Assembly (NCBI GenBank): GCA_016192435.1
Contig: JACPUD010000082.1
Location: 51,750-113,013 of the forward strand
Direction: 5' to 3'
DNA length: 61,264 nt
DNA from: Rhodocyclales bacterium
GTDB lineage: Bacteria > Pseudomonadota > Gammaproteobacteria > Burkholderiales > Rhodocyclaceae
Positions 5,469 through 14,433 of the stretch are shown here, piece after piece. Positions within the stretch are counted from its first letter, which is position 1. Each line of letters opens with the position of its first letter. Position numbers and translations under genes: made by a program. The notes below the pieces were generated by a model. That model ran no database searches, was not told the origin of the DNA, and was given only the letters and a program-made list of their open reading frames with translations.

Positions 5469-8249
5469 TCAGCACAGCCGGAGTATCTGCGGCAATCCCG
5501 CTGCTGTCCAATACCCAGGATTCTGGTGCGCGTGCTCCGGGTTCAGGTAACTGATCAACTGGGGCAAGCCGCGTCCTTGCCTGGCGCATTCCAGGATCAG
5601 TCGCCGATTGATCGCGGCGGATGAAAACGGACTCTTGCAGAGCCATTCGAGACGCTCCAGCGCGCCGCTCTGAAAACGCGACGAATGACTTCTGGTCAAT
5701 TCGAACTGCTCGTTCGCAGCGGCGATGAACCACTCCGACTCCCGACCCTCGGGTGAAAGCTGCTCGTAGCGTTCGCACGGCGGATAAAAGGGTTGATCGA
5801 TTTCCACCCCGCTGGCGCTTACCAGTTTTTTAAGAATGCCCACGGCGACGTCGCGACGGCCCAGATCCAGTGCGACTCGCGCCAATGTCGCGAGGCCCGC
5901 CGGTGTCTCGGCTTCCCGGCAATAATCGCTCAGCAGATCGAATGCAGCCTTCAATGCCGCATGTCGGCGAGCGCAGTCCAGGTTTGCGTTCCGGTATGCC
6001 GCATAGGCGACGAATGCCTCGCCAAACGGGCAATCGCAAATGTCGTCAATCGTGAATTCAAACGCGCGAGCGTATGGCTGCGACAATGCTACCTTAAGTG
6101 CCGTCGCACGCTCCTCACTGGTCAGTGAGAGCGCAACGGAAGCCCCGACAAGGAAGCCGGATTCCATCAGGATTGCCGCTCGATCCGGCTTGGTGGCGAA
6201 AAGATTCAGCTCGTAGGAATCAATCTGCTCATCACTTGCCAGCGGAACAAGGCAGGTGGCGTCACCCAGTAACCGGTAGGTGCGATAACCGAGTACCTCG
6301 AGAACCCAGCGGGCGGCATTGGTCTGACCGCTCCCGTGCTTGACTTCATACATTACTAGCGGGGAGTGGCTGGTGAAAAAGCCTCGTCCACCAACGACAA
6401 TCTGCTCCTCCTGACCTTCGGCGTCGATCTTGATGAAATCGATCGGCGGCCACTGCAATTCACGCTCCTGAATGTCAAGCGACGACACGCGAACACGTTC
6501 GGCATTCCCTGCAACCGGGGGCCCATCGCGGAGGGAATTCAGCTCACTTGAAGATCCATCCTGCAGCCACCCCTGCTTTTCCGAGTCTGAAAGAGCACTG
6601 GGCAGAATTCGCAGATTCTCCAGTTTGTTCCTGAGTCGGCTTGTCTCGAGGTGCCTCCGTGCGCCGGCGCCAGGCTCAAACGCAAACACGCGCCCGCTAT
6701 TGCCAACGGCGCGGGCAATTGGAAGGCTGTAAACACCGACATTGGCCCCAATATCGATCGCGTTCATCCCGGGTCGCAAGCAACGCGCAACAAAATCGAC
6801 CTCCTTTTCAAACCATCTTTCCTGCTCCAGCAACACATAGGTCGAGATGGATCGCAGGGTATCCGGAACCGAGATCAAGATTCCATCCGCCGTTCTTACA
6901 ACTAGCGCATGATCCCTGTTGTTGTGCGCCGGTCCTTCCTGCCTTGCATCCTGGCAATCGCCGGATTGGGGCGATTCGGATTCCGCCTTCGATGCACTCG
7001 CGTTTGAGCCCTCGCTACGAGGCTTTTCGGCAATCATGTTCAGGCTGATCGGGACACCGTTGATCTCCATTGAACTCATGTCATCGAACAAACCAAAGCT
7101 TTCGACGCGCCGTATCGCGACGTACCCCGAATCGCCAAGGAACTGCGCAAGAAACTCCTGATTCAAACCGACGACGTGGTAATCGTGCGCGTCGACATGC
7201 CCGCCGAACATCATCCGCATGACGAAGAAACGCTGGTCGACTGTCAGTTCGTCCTTTGCCAGGAACAAACCGGCGAGCACATCCATATCCGGTACGCTGA
7301 TCATCACTCGTCCGCCAGGCTCTAGGACACGAAGCCATTCCTTCAGCGTATCGACCAACTCGTGCTTATAGTCGAGATGTTCGACAATGTGAGATGCATA
7401 TATCTCCGAGAATGTCGCGTTGCGAAAGCGCGACAAGTCGTTTGCATTGCCGACGTGGTCGACGCAGGGAGCGGGGCTCACATTCAATATTTCCCAGCCT
7501 TCGGCTCCTGCCGTCCCGCCGATATGCAGCCGCCGCAGAGTGCCATGGCCAAGGCTCGCTTCGAGCGCCTCGGGCCGACCGGGCTGGATGACCCGCATCG
7601 AATAATCCTGGCCGCTATCTGCTGCCGCCTCGTCTCCAGACCGGCCGGTGCTCGCGCCGTGATCCGGCAGCTGCAGAAGCCTTGCGGCATGGGCAGTCGG
7701 TGCATTTTTGAATGCAAAAGCTGCGACTTCAAAAAATCCGGTTCGGGCAAAAACCCGAGAAAAACCGGCCGCATGCAGGACGTCCAGCAGGGACTTTTCG
7801 GTAAATCCGGTCTTGTGCGCGAAGAAGTCGTTGCCGCTGCGTTCAATTTCGCGACCATAGCCATAGATGACATCGCGAACCGTGATTGGGCCGGCGCTGG
7901 ACTGATACAGGATGTCAGTGATATCCAGGCCCTGTTCCACCACCGCTCGCATGAGCACCGCAATATCCGGAACCCGGACAAACACGAAGCCTTCATCCTT
8001 GAGTACATGCTGAAACCCAGCCAGCACCCGGGCGACATCATGCGGATAGTAGTGCTCCAGATTATGCGAACAATAGACTGAGTCGAAGGAGGCCGCTGGC
8101 AGACATTCAAGTTCTCGCGCATCGCAAAGAACGTCCGGATTGCATGCCGGGTCGATGTCCAGCAGGACGTTGTCCCAGCCGGCGTATTCTGGCGGCAGAG
8201 GAATCTCCCGGGAGTTGCCGCCGACGTTCAAAACGCGTGGTGTTGTCAT
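5469..8249 (-). CDS. Triple methyltransferase fusion (two class I SAM domains plus FkbM domain)
   Basis: The 926-residue protein carries three SAM-dependent methyltransferase-like domains in series. Residues about 1-190: RVLNVGGNSREIPLP, FDSVYCSHNLEHYYP. About 235-410: LRRLHIGGTAGAEGWEILN, IYASHIVEHLDYKHEL, GGRVMISVPDMDVL. About 470-690 is an FkbM-type domain with AIDIGANVGVYSLPIA near 496 and FIKIDAEGQEE near 606. The last ~230 residues are helical and TPR-like. FkbM enzymes usually O-methylate sugars or small molecules. With an OGT-type enzyme and pilins on the same strand, methylation of a surface glycan is the likeliest role (inference). The gap 8250-8468 upstream shows no convincing promoter. 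Domain calls are firm; the substrate is unknown. Confidence 0.85.
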   Translation of the reverse strand: MTTPRVLNVGGNSREIPLPPEYAGWDNVLLDIDPACNPDVLCDARELECLPAASFDSVYCSHNLEHYYPHDVARVLAGFQHVLKDEGFVFVRVPDIAVLMRAVVEQGLDITDILYQSSAGPITVRDVIYGYGREIERSGNDFFAHKTGFTEKSLLDVLHAAGFSRVFARTGFFEVAAFAFKNAPTAHAARLLQLPDHGASTGRSGDEAAADSGQDYSMRVIQPGRPEALEASLGHGTLRRLHIGGTAGAEGWEILNVSPAPCVDHVGNANDLSRFRNATFSEIYASHIVEHLDYKHELVDTLKEWLRVLEPGGRVMISVPDMDVLAGLFLAKDELTVDQRFFVMRMMFGGHVDAHDYHVVGLNQEFLAQFLGDSGYVAIRRVESFGLFDDMSSMEINGVPISLNMIAEKPRSEGSNASASKAESESPQSGDCQDARQEGPAHNNRDHALVVRTADGILISVPDTLRSISTYVLLEQERWFEKEVDFVARCLRPGMNAIDIGANVGVYSLPIARAVGNSGRVFAFEPGAGARRHLETSRLRNKLENLRILPSALSDSEKQGWLQDGSSSELNSLRDGPPVAGNAERVRVSSLDIQERELQWPPIDFIKIDAEGQEEQIVVGGRGFFTSHSPLVMYEVKHGSGQTNAARWVLEVLGYRTYRLLGDATCLVPLASDEQIDSYELNLFATKPDRAAILMESGFLVGASVALSLTSEERATALKVALSQPYARAFEFTIDDICDCPFGEAFVAYAAYRNANLDCARRHAALKAAFDLLSDYCREAETPAGLATLARVALDLGRRDVAVGILKKLVSASGVEIDQPFYPPCERYEQLSPEGRESEWFIAAANEQFELTRSHSSRFQSGALERLEWLCKSPFSSAAINRRLILECARQGRGLPQLISYLNPEHAHQNPGYWTAAGLPQILRLC

Positions 8250-8468
8250 ATAAGCCGCAGCGAGCTCAACTTTGAACTGCTGTTTTCATTGCATGTATGG
8301 CAATTGGATTGGGTACTAACTCGACCTGCGCCAATGCCTTGCCCAATTTGGCCGATCTGGGGGCAAGCCGGAATCGACTGGATCGAGAATGGCCATGCAA
8401 CACTTTTGAAAAGCTGCGGAATCTGTAGAAGACCAATTGCCAGTCTGTTGCAGTAATGCATCCTAAAA

Positions 8469-10100
8469 TCAACTTGCCACCAGCGCTGCCTCGTCAACCG
8501 CGTCGATCTGCCCCGCATCGAGAAACTGTTCGGCGTAACGCCGATAGACGCCCTGCCTGACGAAAACATCGAACAGGTCCGGGTCGATATGGCCACCCTT
8601 CTTGAAGTTGGCCATGATGCTCATCGCCTGCGACAGTTTCATGCCGTGCTTGTAGGGCCGGTCGCGCGCGGTCAGTGCCTCGAAGATGTCGGCGATGCCC
8701 ATCATCCTTGCCTGGACCGACATCTGCTCGCGGGTCAGCCCCTTCGGGTAGCCCTTGCCATCCATGCGCTCGTGATGGCCGCCGGCGTACTCGGGCACGC
8801 GGGTCAGGTGCTTCGGCCACGGTAGCTGTTCCAGCATCTTGATGGTGGCGACGATGTGGTGATTGATGATGTCGCGTTCCTTCAGCGTCAGCGTGCCGGC
8901 GCGGATGGTCAGGTTGACGACTTCGTCGGCGGTGAGGAACTCGGTTTCGACGGCATCGACGTTGCGCCACTTGCGGCCGCTGCCGATGTCGCGCACGCGT
9001 TGCAGATCCTCGTCCTTCATGGCTTCGCCGCCGACATTGGCCTTGCGCAGGAACTCCCGGTCCTCGTCGAGGGCGCGGACTTCATCCTGATAGGCGCGCC
9101 AGATATTGTCTTCCGCCGCGGGATTCACGTTTTGGCGCAGGGCCAATTGCTTGCGCAGCGCATCCAGTTCGGCGTCGCGCTTGAGCACTTCGAAGCGGGT
9201 GTCGATCAGTTGTATGCGGTCGAACAGGGTTTGCAGTTTGGTGGCTTTGTCGACCACATGAACCGGCGTCGTGACCTTGCCGCAATCATGCAGCAGGCCG
9301 GCAATCTTGAGTTCGTAGCGATCGCGCTCGTTCATCCTGAACGAAGCCAGGGGGCCTTCCTGCGTCGCATCGGCCGCTTCGGCCAGCATCATGGTCAGGG
9401 CCGGCACGCGCTGGCAATGACCGCCTGTATAGGGCGACTTCTCGTCGATCGCCAGGTTGATCAGGCTGATGAAGGCCTCGAACAGTTCTTCGAGCTGGGT
9501 GATCAACAGGCGGTTGGTCAGGGCGATCGCAGCTTGGGAGGCGAGCGACTCGGCCAGACTCTGGTCCGCCGACGAAAACGCCCTGACCTCGCGTGAATGC
9601 GGATCGAGGGCATTGATCAGTTGCAGCACGCCGATGATCTCGCCTTCGTGGTTCTTCATCGGTACCGTGAGGAAAGACTGCGATCGATAGCCGGTGCGTG
9701 CATCGAAACTGCGAGTGCCGGAAAAGTCGAATCCCGCTTCGGTGTAGGCGTCGGCGATATTGACCGTCTTGTCGTGAATCGCGGCGTAGGCGGCCACCAT
9801 CGAATCATTCGACTCACCCTTGTCGTTGATCAGCGGCAAATTCGGAAAGTTGATGGCATTGCCGGTAGTGCCACCCATCGCGATGTGCAGCGAGTCGGTA
9901 CGCAGGATTTCGAAGCGCAGTGCCCGACCATCATCGGTCATGCGATAGAGGGTGCCGCCATCGGCATGGGTAATCGTCTTGGCCGCGATCAGTATCGATT
10001 CGAGCAGGCGGTTGATGTCGCGCTCCTTGGAGAGCGCGGCACCGATCGCATTCAGCTGTTCGAGGCGGCGAAACAAATCGCTGGAGCTGTCCATGCCCAT
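8469..10100 (-). CDS. GAF-HD-GYP protein, probable c-di-GMP phosphodiesterase
   Basis: A 543-residue cytoplasmic protein. A GAF sensor spans about 25-190 (FLTVPMKNHEGEIIGVLQLI); an HD-GYP domain spans about 205-520. The metal/catalytic signatures look intact: HCQRV, HDCGK near 270, HH in INHHIVATIK, and HHERMDGKGYP near 441 including the GYP triad, then ADIFEALTARDRPYK. By family it hydrolyses c-di-GMP to pGpG/GMP under control of the GAF ligand. It is the last gene of the minus-strand signalling run, starting 2 nt after the PilB-type ATPase stop, so the two are almost certainly co-translated. An insert of about 90 residues between HD and GYP parts (TKLQTLFDRIQLID to VETEFLTADE) is larger than usual. 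Confidence 0.92.
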   Translation of the reverse strand: MGMDSSSDLFRRLEQLNAIGAALSKERDINRLLESILIAAKTITHADGGTLYRMTDDGRALRFEILRTDSLHIAMGGTTGNAINFPNLPLINDKGESNDSMVAAYAAIHDKTVNIADAYTEAGFDFSGTRSFDARTGYRSQSFLTVPMKNHEGEIIGVLQLINALDPHSREVRAFSSADQSLAESLASQAAIALTNRLLITQLEELFEAFISLINLAIDEKSPYTGGHCQRVPALTMMLAEAADATQEGPLASFRMNERDRYELKIAGLLHDCGKVTTPVHVVDKATKLQTLFDRIQLIDTRFEVLKRDAELDALRKQLALRQNVNPAAEDNIWRAYQDEVRALDEDREFLRKANVGGEAMKDEDLQRVRDIGSGRKWRNVDAVETEFLTADEVVNLTIRAGTLTLKERDIINHHIVATIKMLEQLPWPKHLTRVPEYAGGHHERMDGKGYPKGLTREQMSVQARMMGIADIFEALTARDRPYKHGMKLSQAMSIMANFKKGGHIDPDLFDVFVRQGVYRRYAEQFLDAGQIDAVDEAALVAS

Positions 10101-10102
10101 CC

Positions 10103-12481
10103 TTACTTGATGCAGACGGCGCGCACCTGCTTGAGATCGGTCACGCCCTGCAGCGCCTTTTCCAGGCCATCCATCTTGAGCGTCAGCATGCCGTCCTCCA
10201 GCGCCTGGGCGAACAGCTGCGCGACGCGGGCGTGCTCCTGGATCAGCTTCTTCAGCGGTTCAGTGCCGATCATCAGTTCATGGAGGCCGACGCGCCCCTT
10301 GTAGCCGCTGCCGCCGCAGGTGTCACAGCCCTTGGCCCGGGTGAACACCAGGTGCCCGTCCTTGCCGTAGTCCTTGATCAGACGCTCCAGCGTCGCCTTG
10401 TAGGCGGCGTCCTTGTCTTTCAGGAAAGGCCCCGTGTTGTCCAGTTCGCTGCAGTACTCCTTCATGAACAGCCGGACTTCATCGGCGTCCGGCGTGTAGC
10501 TTTCCTTGCACTTGCACAGACGCTTGGCCAGACGCTGGGCGAGAATGCCCAGCAGGGCGTCGGAGAAGTTGAACGGGTCCATGCCCATGTCGAGCAGGCG
10601 AATGATCGATTCCGGCGCGCTATTGGTGTGCAATGTGGCAAACACCAGGTGGCCGGTCAGCGAGGCCTCGATGCCGATGCCCGTAGTTTCGGCATCGCGC
10701 ATTTCGCCGACCATGATGATGTCCGGGTCGGCGCGCAAGAAGGCCTTCATGACCGTGGCGAAATCCATCACCTTCTTGTTCACCTGCACCTGGCGCAGGC
10801 CCTTCTGCGTGATTTCGACCGGGTCTTCGGCAGTCCAGATCTTGGTGTCGACGGTATTCAGATAGCCCAGCACCGAATGCAGCGTCGTGGTCTTGCCGGA
10901 ACCAGTCGGGCCGCAGACGAAGAACAATCCGTAAGGCTTTGAAATCGTCGCCTTGAGCTTGGTCAGATTGGTCGGCAACACGCCCAGCTTGTCCAGCGGG
11001 ATCGGTTCGCCACCGGCCAGGATCCGCATCACGACATCCTCGACGCCGCCGGTGGAAGGAATCGTCGCCACCCGCAGTTCGATATCCAGCGGGCCGTATT
11101 TCTTGAACTTGATCTTGCCGTCCTGCGGCTTGCGGCGCTCGGCGATATCGAGGTCGCACATGATCTTGAGCCGCGCCACCATCGCGTTGCGGTAACTGGC
11201 CGGCACTTCGATGTACTTCGCCAGGGAACCATCGCGGCGGAAGCGGATCAGCACCTTGTCCTTGCCCAGGCCGGGTTCGATGTGGATGTCCGAGGCGCCC
11301 TGCTGGTAGGCATCGATGATGATTTTGTTGACCAGTTTGACCAACTCGTTGTCGGCCGCCGCGGAAATGTCGTCGGCGGCGCCGCCTTCGCCCTCGCCCT
11401 CGTCCTGATCGAGGGTCGACAGCAGGTCGCCGACGGAACTGTCGTCGGTAAAGCCGGGAACGCCGCTTGCACCGAACAGCTGATCGATGGTCTGCCCGAA
11501 TTCATGGTTGGTGATGACCCGATAGGTGACCTTCGCCCGCGGAAACACGTTATTGACGACGCGCGAGCCCTTGACCTGCTCGGGGTCCATGCAAACCACC
11601 ATGACGCCTTCCGGGCCCTCTTCCACCGGAGCCCACTTGGCCTGCTCCAGAAAGTCCCGCTTCAGGTTCTTGAGCAGATCGACGGGCTTGATGCGGTCGG
11701 CCCGGAACGGCTCATAGGGCACATTGAAGAACTTGCCCAAGGCAACACCCAGCGCCTGATGCTTGACCTGGAACTCGTTGACCAGCACTTCCTCGATGTC
11801 CATATTCTTGCGCCGCGCGGTGCGCGTCGCGAGTTCCAGTTCCTGAGCCGAAATGACCGCATCGGATACCAGAAAGTCGTATTTGGTCTTGACCGCCTGG
11901 GCCGGCTTGCTGCGCTGATTGAAGGCGATCGCCAGGGTCTCGCACAGTCCCTTGACGCCTTCCTGGGCGACCGCGGCGAATGGCGTGCCCGCCTTGTTGT
12001 TGATGATCTGGACCACGCCGAGCAGTTCGCCGCTCTGCGCATCCACCACCGGCGCCACCAGCATCTGCTTGGTGCGATAGCCGGTGCGCTTGTCGACTTC
12101 CTGCAGGAAGCGCAGCGAGGGATTGATCGCCTTGAGTTCCGCATCGTCATAGACGTCGCGGATATTCACGGTCTTCTTGGCCAGTGCGACATGACCGGCG
12201 ATACTCTGGTCGGCGATCGGCAGGCGCAAATCCTTGAAGGAATTCAGGCCGGTCTTTACCTTGGAAACGATGGAGGCCTTGTCGTCGCCAACCGTGTAGA
12301 TCGTGAGCCGATCGGCATTGAACAGGCTGCAGATTTCGCCCGACAATTCCAGCATGATTTCATCGATGTTGGATGTCGCATGAATCTTGTTGGTAACAAC
12401 CTGGAGATTCTTGAAAAATGCAAGGCGGGAGTCCACATCGGACCCGGCGGCCTCAGGGGAAGCGGCAGGAACGGCACTCAT
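10103..12481 (-). CDS. GAF-domain PilB/GspE-family secretion or pilus assembly ATPase
   Basis: The 792-residue product starts at ATG 12481 (MSAVPAASPE), overlapping the upstream stop as ATGA; an upstream extension of the frame is a shadow. Order: GAF domain about 30-175 (TGYRTKQMLVAPVVD); an MshEN/T2SSE N-terminal domain about 200-330; ATPase about 395-760 with Walker A GPTGSGKTT near 525, LRADPDIIMVGEMRD near 590 and the His box GHLVFATLHTNS. A zinc-type cysteine set (LCKCK, CDTCGGSGYKGR near 720) is present. By family it drives assembly of a type IV pilus or type II pseudopilus from the cytoplasm. The N-terminal GAF is not part of standard PilB or GspE. No cognate secretin or platform gene is in the window. 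Confidence 0.92.
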   Translation of the reverse strand: MSAVPAASPEAAGSDVDSRLAFFKNLQVVTNKIHATSNIDEIMLELSGEICSLFNADRLTIYTVGDDKASIVSKVKTGLNSFKDLRLPIADQSIAGHVALAKKTVNIRDVYDDAELKAINPSLRFLQEVDKRTGYRTKQMLVAPVVDAQSGELLGVVQIINNKAGTPFAAVAQEGVKGLCETLAIAFNQRSKPAQAVKTKYDFLVSDAVISAQELELATRTARRKNMDIEEVLVNEFQVKHQALGVALGKFFNVPYEPFRADRIKPVDLLKNLKRDFLEQAKWAPVEEGPEGVMVVCMDPEQVKGSRVVNNVFPRAKVTYRVITNHEFGQTIDQLFGASGVPGFTDDSSVGDLLSTLDQDEGEGEGGAADDISAAADNELVKLVNKIIIDAYQQGASDIHIEPGLGKDKVLIRFRRDGSLAKYIEVPASYRNAMVARLKIMCDLDIAERRKPQDGKIKFKKYGPLDIELRVATIPSTGGVEDVVMRILAGGEPIPLDKLGVLPTNLTKLKATISKPYGLFFVCGPTGSGKTTTLHSVLGYLNTVDTKIWTAEDPVEITQKGLRQVQVNKKVMDFATVMKAFLRADPDIIMVGEMRDAETTGIGIEASLTGHLVFATLHTNSAPESIIRLLDMGMDPFNFSDALLGILAQRLAKRLCKCKESYTPDADEVRLFMKEYCSELDNTGPFLKDKDAAYKATLERLIKDYGKDGHLVFTRAKGCDTCGGSGYKGRVGLHELMIGTEPLKKLIQEHARVAQLFAQALEDGMLTLKMDGLEKALQGVTDLKQVRAVCIK

Positions 12482-13545
12482 CGGACTGACTCCATGGCGC
12501 CAGCGTATGCCCTCATGCCGCCATCGAGAAGGACAGCATTGAAGCCACGCTGGGAAAGCAAAAATGCAGCGGCGGAACTGCGGCGGCCGGTCTGGCAATA
12601 GACAATATATTCCTTTGCCATATCAAGCGCCGCCGATGCCTGACGAATGTCATCCAGGGGTATGTTGATCGCGCCGGGATAACCGTCGCTCCTGTATTCG
12701 GCAGGAAAGCGCACGTCGATCCAGGTCGCGCCGGCGGCAATCCGACTTTTGGCCTCGTCGCCGGCGACCTTCTGCAGCAATGGCGCACGCAGCAATTCAT
12801 TGAAGTCCTGCTTGGCCAGGCGCAACAACATGCCGTCCGTCTCCATAATCACCGTCGCATTGCGTACAGTATCCGCCACCAGGGCCTCCTCGCCGAAAGC
12901 ATTGCCTTCTTTGAGCTCTGCCAGTTGCATGGAGGTTCCGGCGACCAGCCGGGAAACCTTGCAGCGTCCGCTTTCAATCAGATAGTAGTAGTCGCCGGGA
13001 TCGCCCTGTTTGACTATCGTTTCTCCGCGCTTGGCCGGAACGCGCACGAACTTGGCCAGCAGGGCCTGAATGTGTGCAGGGGGCAGCGAAGCAAACGCAC
13101 CGATCGTAAGATTATCTACAGCGAACATGCCGGACATCATGCGCCAGTCGGTGCTATTGCTTCCACCCTGGTCATTCGCCGCCGGCGCGGCCAACTGGGT
13201 CCAGGTCAAGACGATATCCAGAGTATCTTCCTCCAGCGTCAGCAACAGGACGTCGGTTATGGCCTTGCTCATGGCCGGCACTTTGCCGCCGCGCGCCAAG
13301 GGCGCAGCCGCCAGATCGAGGCCGCCGACCAGAACCCGCGACGTGCCATCCGGCAGGGTCACCAAGAGTTGTCCCCGCACCAGATAGACAACCTGCCGAT
13401 CGAGGTCGGCGGCGCGAAACGGATCGCTGCCGCGTGTTGCAGTGAACGTGCGGCAACGCGGCAACAACTCGCGCAAACCCTCACTGCCGAGCGACATCAA
13501 CGGTTGCAGGCGGGCCAGCAGCTCAATATTCACGGTGTCGGTCAT
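12478..13545 (-). CDS. Cyclic-nucleotide-binding protein fused to a rhodanese domain
   Basis: A 355-residue cytoplasmic protein. An N-terminal segment (about 1-100) resembles a degenerate cNMP-binding fold. Residues about 150-265 form a clear cNMP domain whose phosphate cassette reads AFGEEALVADTVRNATV near 217, keeping the FGE and Arg that bind cAMP/cGMP. Residues 270-355 are a rhodanese with active-site Cys in VYCQTGRRS near 314. It has no DNA-binding domain, so it is not a CRP-type regulator. It overlaps the PilB-type ATPase start by 4 nt and begins 2 nt after a metallo-beta-lactamase gene; an adenylate cyclase lies two genes upstream. It is a plausible cAMP-responsive partner of the ATPase. 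The rhodanese substrate is unknown. Confidence 0.88.
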   Translation of the reverse strand: MTDTVNIELLARLQPLMSLGSEGLRELLPRCRTFTATRGSDPFRAADLDRQVVYLVRGQLLVTLPDGTSRVLVGGLDLAAAPLARGGKVPAMSKAITDVLLLTLEEDTLDIVLTWTQLAAPAANDQGGSNSTDWRMMSGMFAVDNLTIGAFASLPPAHIQALLAKFVRVPAKRGETIVKQGDPGDYYYLIESGRCKVSRLVAGTSMQLAELKEGNAFGEEALVADTVRNATVIMETDGMLLRLAKQDFNELLRAPLLQKVAGDEAKSRIAAGATWIDVRFPAEYRSDGYPGAINIPLDDIRQASAALDMAKEYIVYCQTGRRSSAAAFLLSQRGFNAVLLDGGMRAYAGAMESVR

Positions 13546-13547
13546 AT

Positions 13548-14315
13548 TCAGATTTCAAAAATCTGATTGTTCTGCAGCATGCCGGGGCGGAATTCACCAA
13601 TGCAGTCTTCGATCTCCTGCATGGTTAGTTCGATTTGCCCCGGCTTCAGATGGGTGATGAATACCTCGGCATCGCGCTGCAGATGGGTCAACTCTTCCAG
13701 CAACATGCTCGGACACAGATGCAAGGACGCGACGGCCAGACGCTTCTCGCTGTTCGAGAAGGCGCACTCGATGATCAGGTAGCGCAGATTGCGGATCATG
13801 TTGACCTGCTGCCACAGATCGGGACACGGTCCGGTATCGCCGGTGAATACCAGGCTGCCGTGCCCGGAATCAAGGTGGTAGCCGACCGCCGGCACTGTGT
13901 GATTCGCCGGCAGCGGAACTATCTTGCGTCCATCGAGATCCACCGCCTCGCCGACGCGTATCGTGCCAAAGCGCAGAAACGGCTTCTCCGCCGTCGGAAT
14001 CACGCTGAAATCAGGCCAGATCGCCCAATTGAACACATGAGCGCGGATGATTTCGAGAGTCGCCTCGGTCGCATGCACGGTCACCGGGCGATTGCGCATG
14101 TCGCCCACCGTGTCGACCATGAACGGCAGGCAGGCAAGATGATCCAGATGCGAGTGGGTAATGAAAACATGATCGATCTGGGCGAGTTCGGCGATCGCCA
14201 GATCGCCTACCCCCGTTCCGGCATCGATCAGGACATCGTTATCGACCAGAAGCGAGGTCGTGCGCAGATGGCGCCCGCCGATCCCACCGCTACATCCGAG
14301 GATTCGTACCTTCAT
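13548..14315 (-). CDS. Metallo-beta-lactamase-fold hydrolase, possible cyclic-nucleotide phosphodiesterase
   Basis: A 255-residue cytoplasmic enzyme from ATG 14315 (MKVRILGCSGGIG). The dimetal site HSHLDH near residue 55, a following GDTG motif and downstream His residues are intact. The N-terminal CSGGIGGRHLRTTSLLVD and overall layout match the branch holding class II cAMP phosphodiesterases and RNase Z-like hydrolases. The neighbourhood (adenylate cyclase upstream, cNMP-binding protein 2 nt downstream) makes cAMP hydrolysis the best guess. Other MBL activities cannot be excluded from sequence alone. A 118-nt gap without clear signals separates it from the cyclase gene. Confidence 0.8.
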   Translation of the reverse strand: MKVRILGCSGGIGGRHLRTTSLLVDNDVLIDAGTGVGDLAIAELAQIDHVFITHSHLDHLACLPFMVDTVGDMRNRPVTVHATEATLEIIRAHVFNWAIWPDFSVIPTAEKPFLRFGTIRVGEAVDLDGRKIVPLPANHTVPAVGYHLDSGHGSLVFTGDTGPCPDLWQQVNMIRNLRYLIIECAFSNSEKRLAVASLHLCPSMLLEELTHLQRDAEVFITHLKPGQIELTMQEIEDCIGEFRPGMLQNNQIFEI

Positions 14316-14433
14316 TGTTTCGCCGCCTGTGCCGGGCCGCCCCAAGCGGGCGGCAATCCAAACACCGGAAGCCGCGGCAGCGGCTGAACCAGTGTCACCC
14401 CCTTACTTGGGAAGAGAGCTGAGGGGTAGGTTG

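Noticed and set aside
14316-14433. Possible small gene between the MBL and adenylate cyclase genes
   Set aside because: The open frame continuing from the MBL gene is Ala/Arg/Pro-rich without a ribosome binding site; the MBL family starts at MKVRILG (14315).
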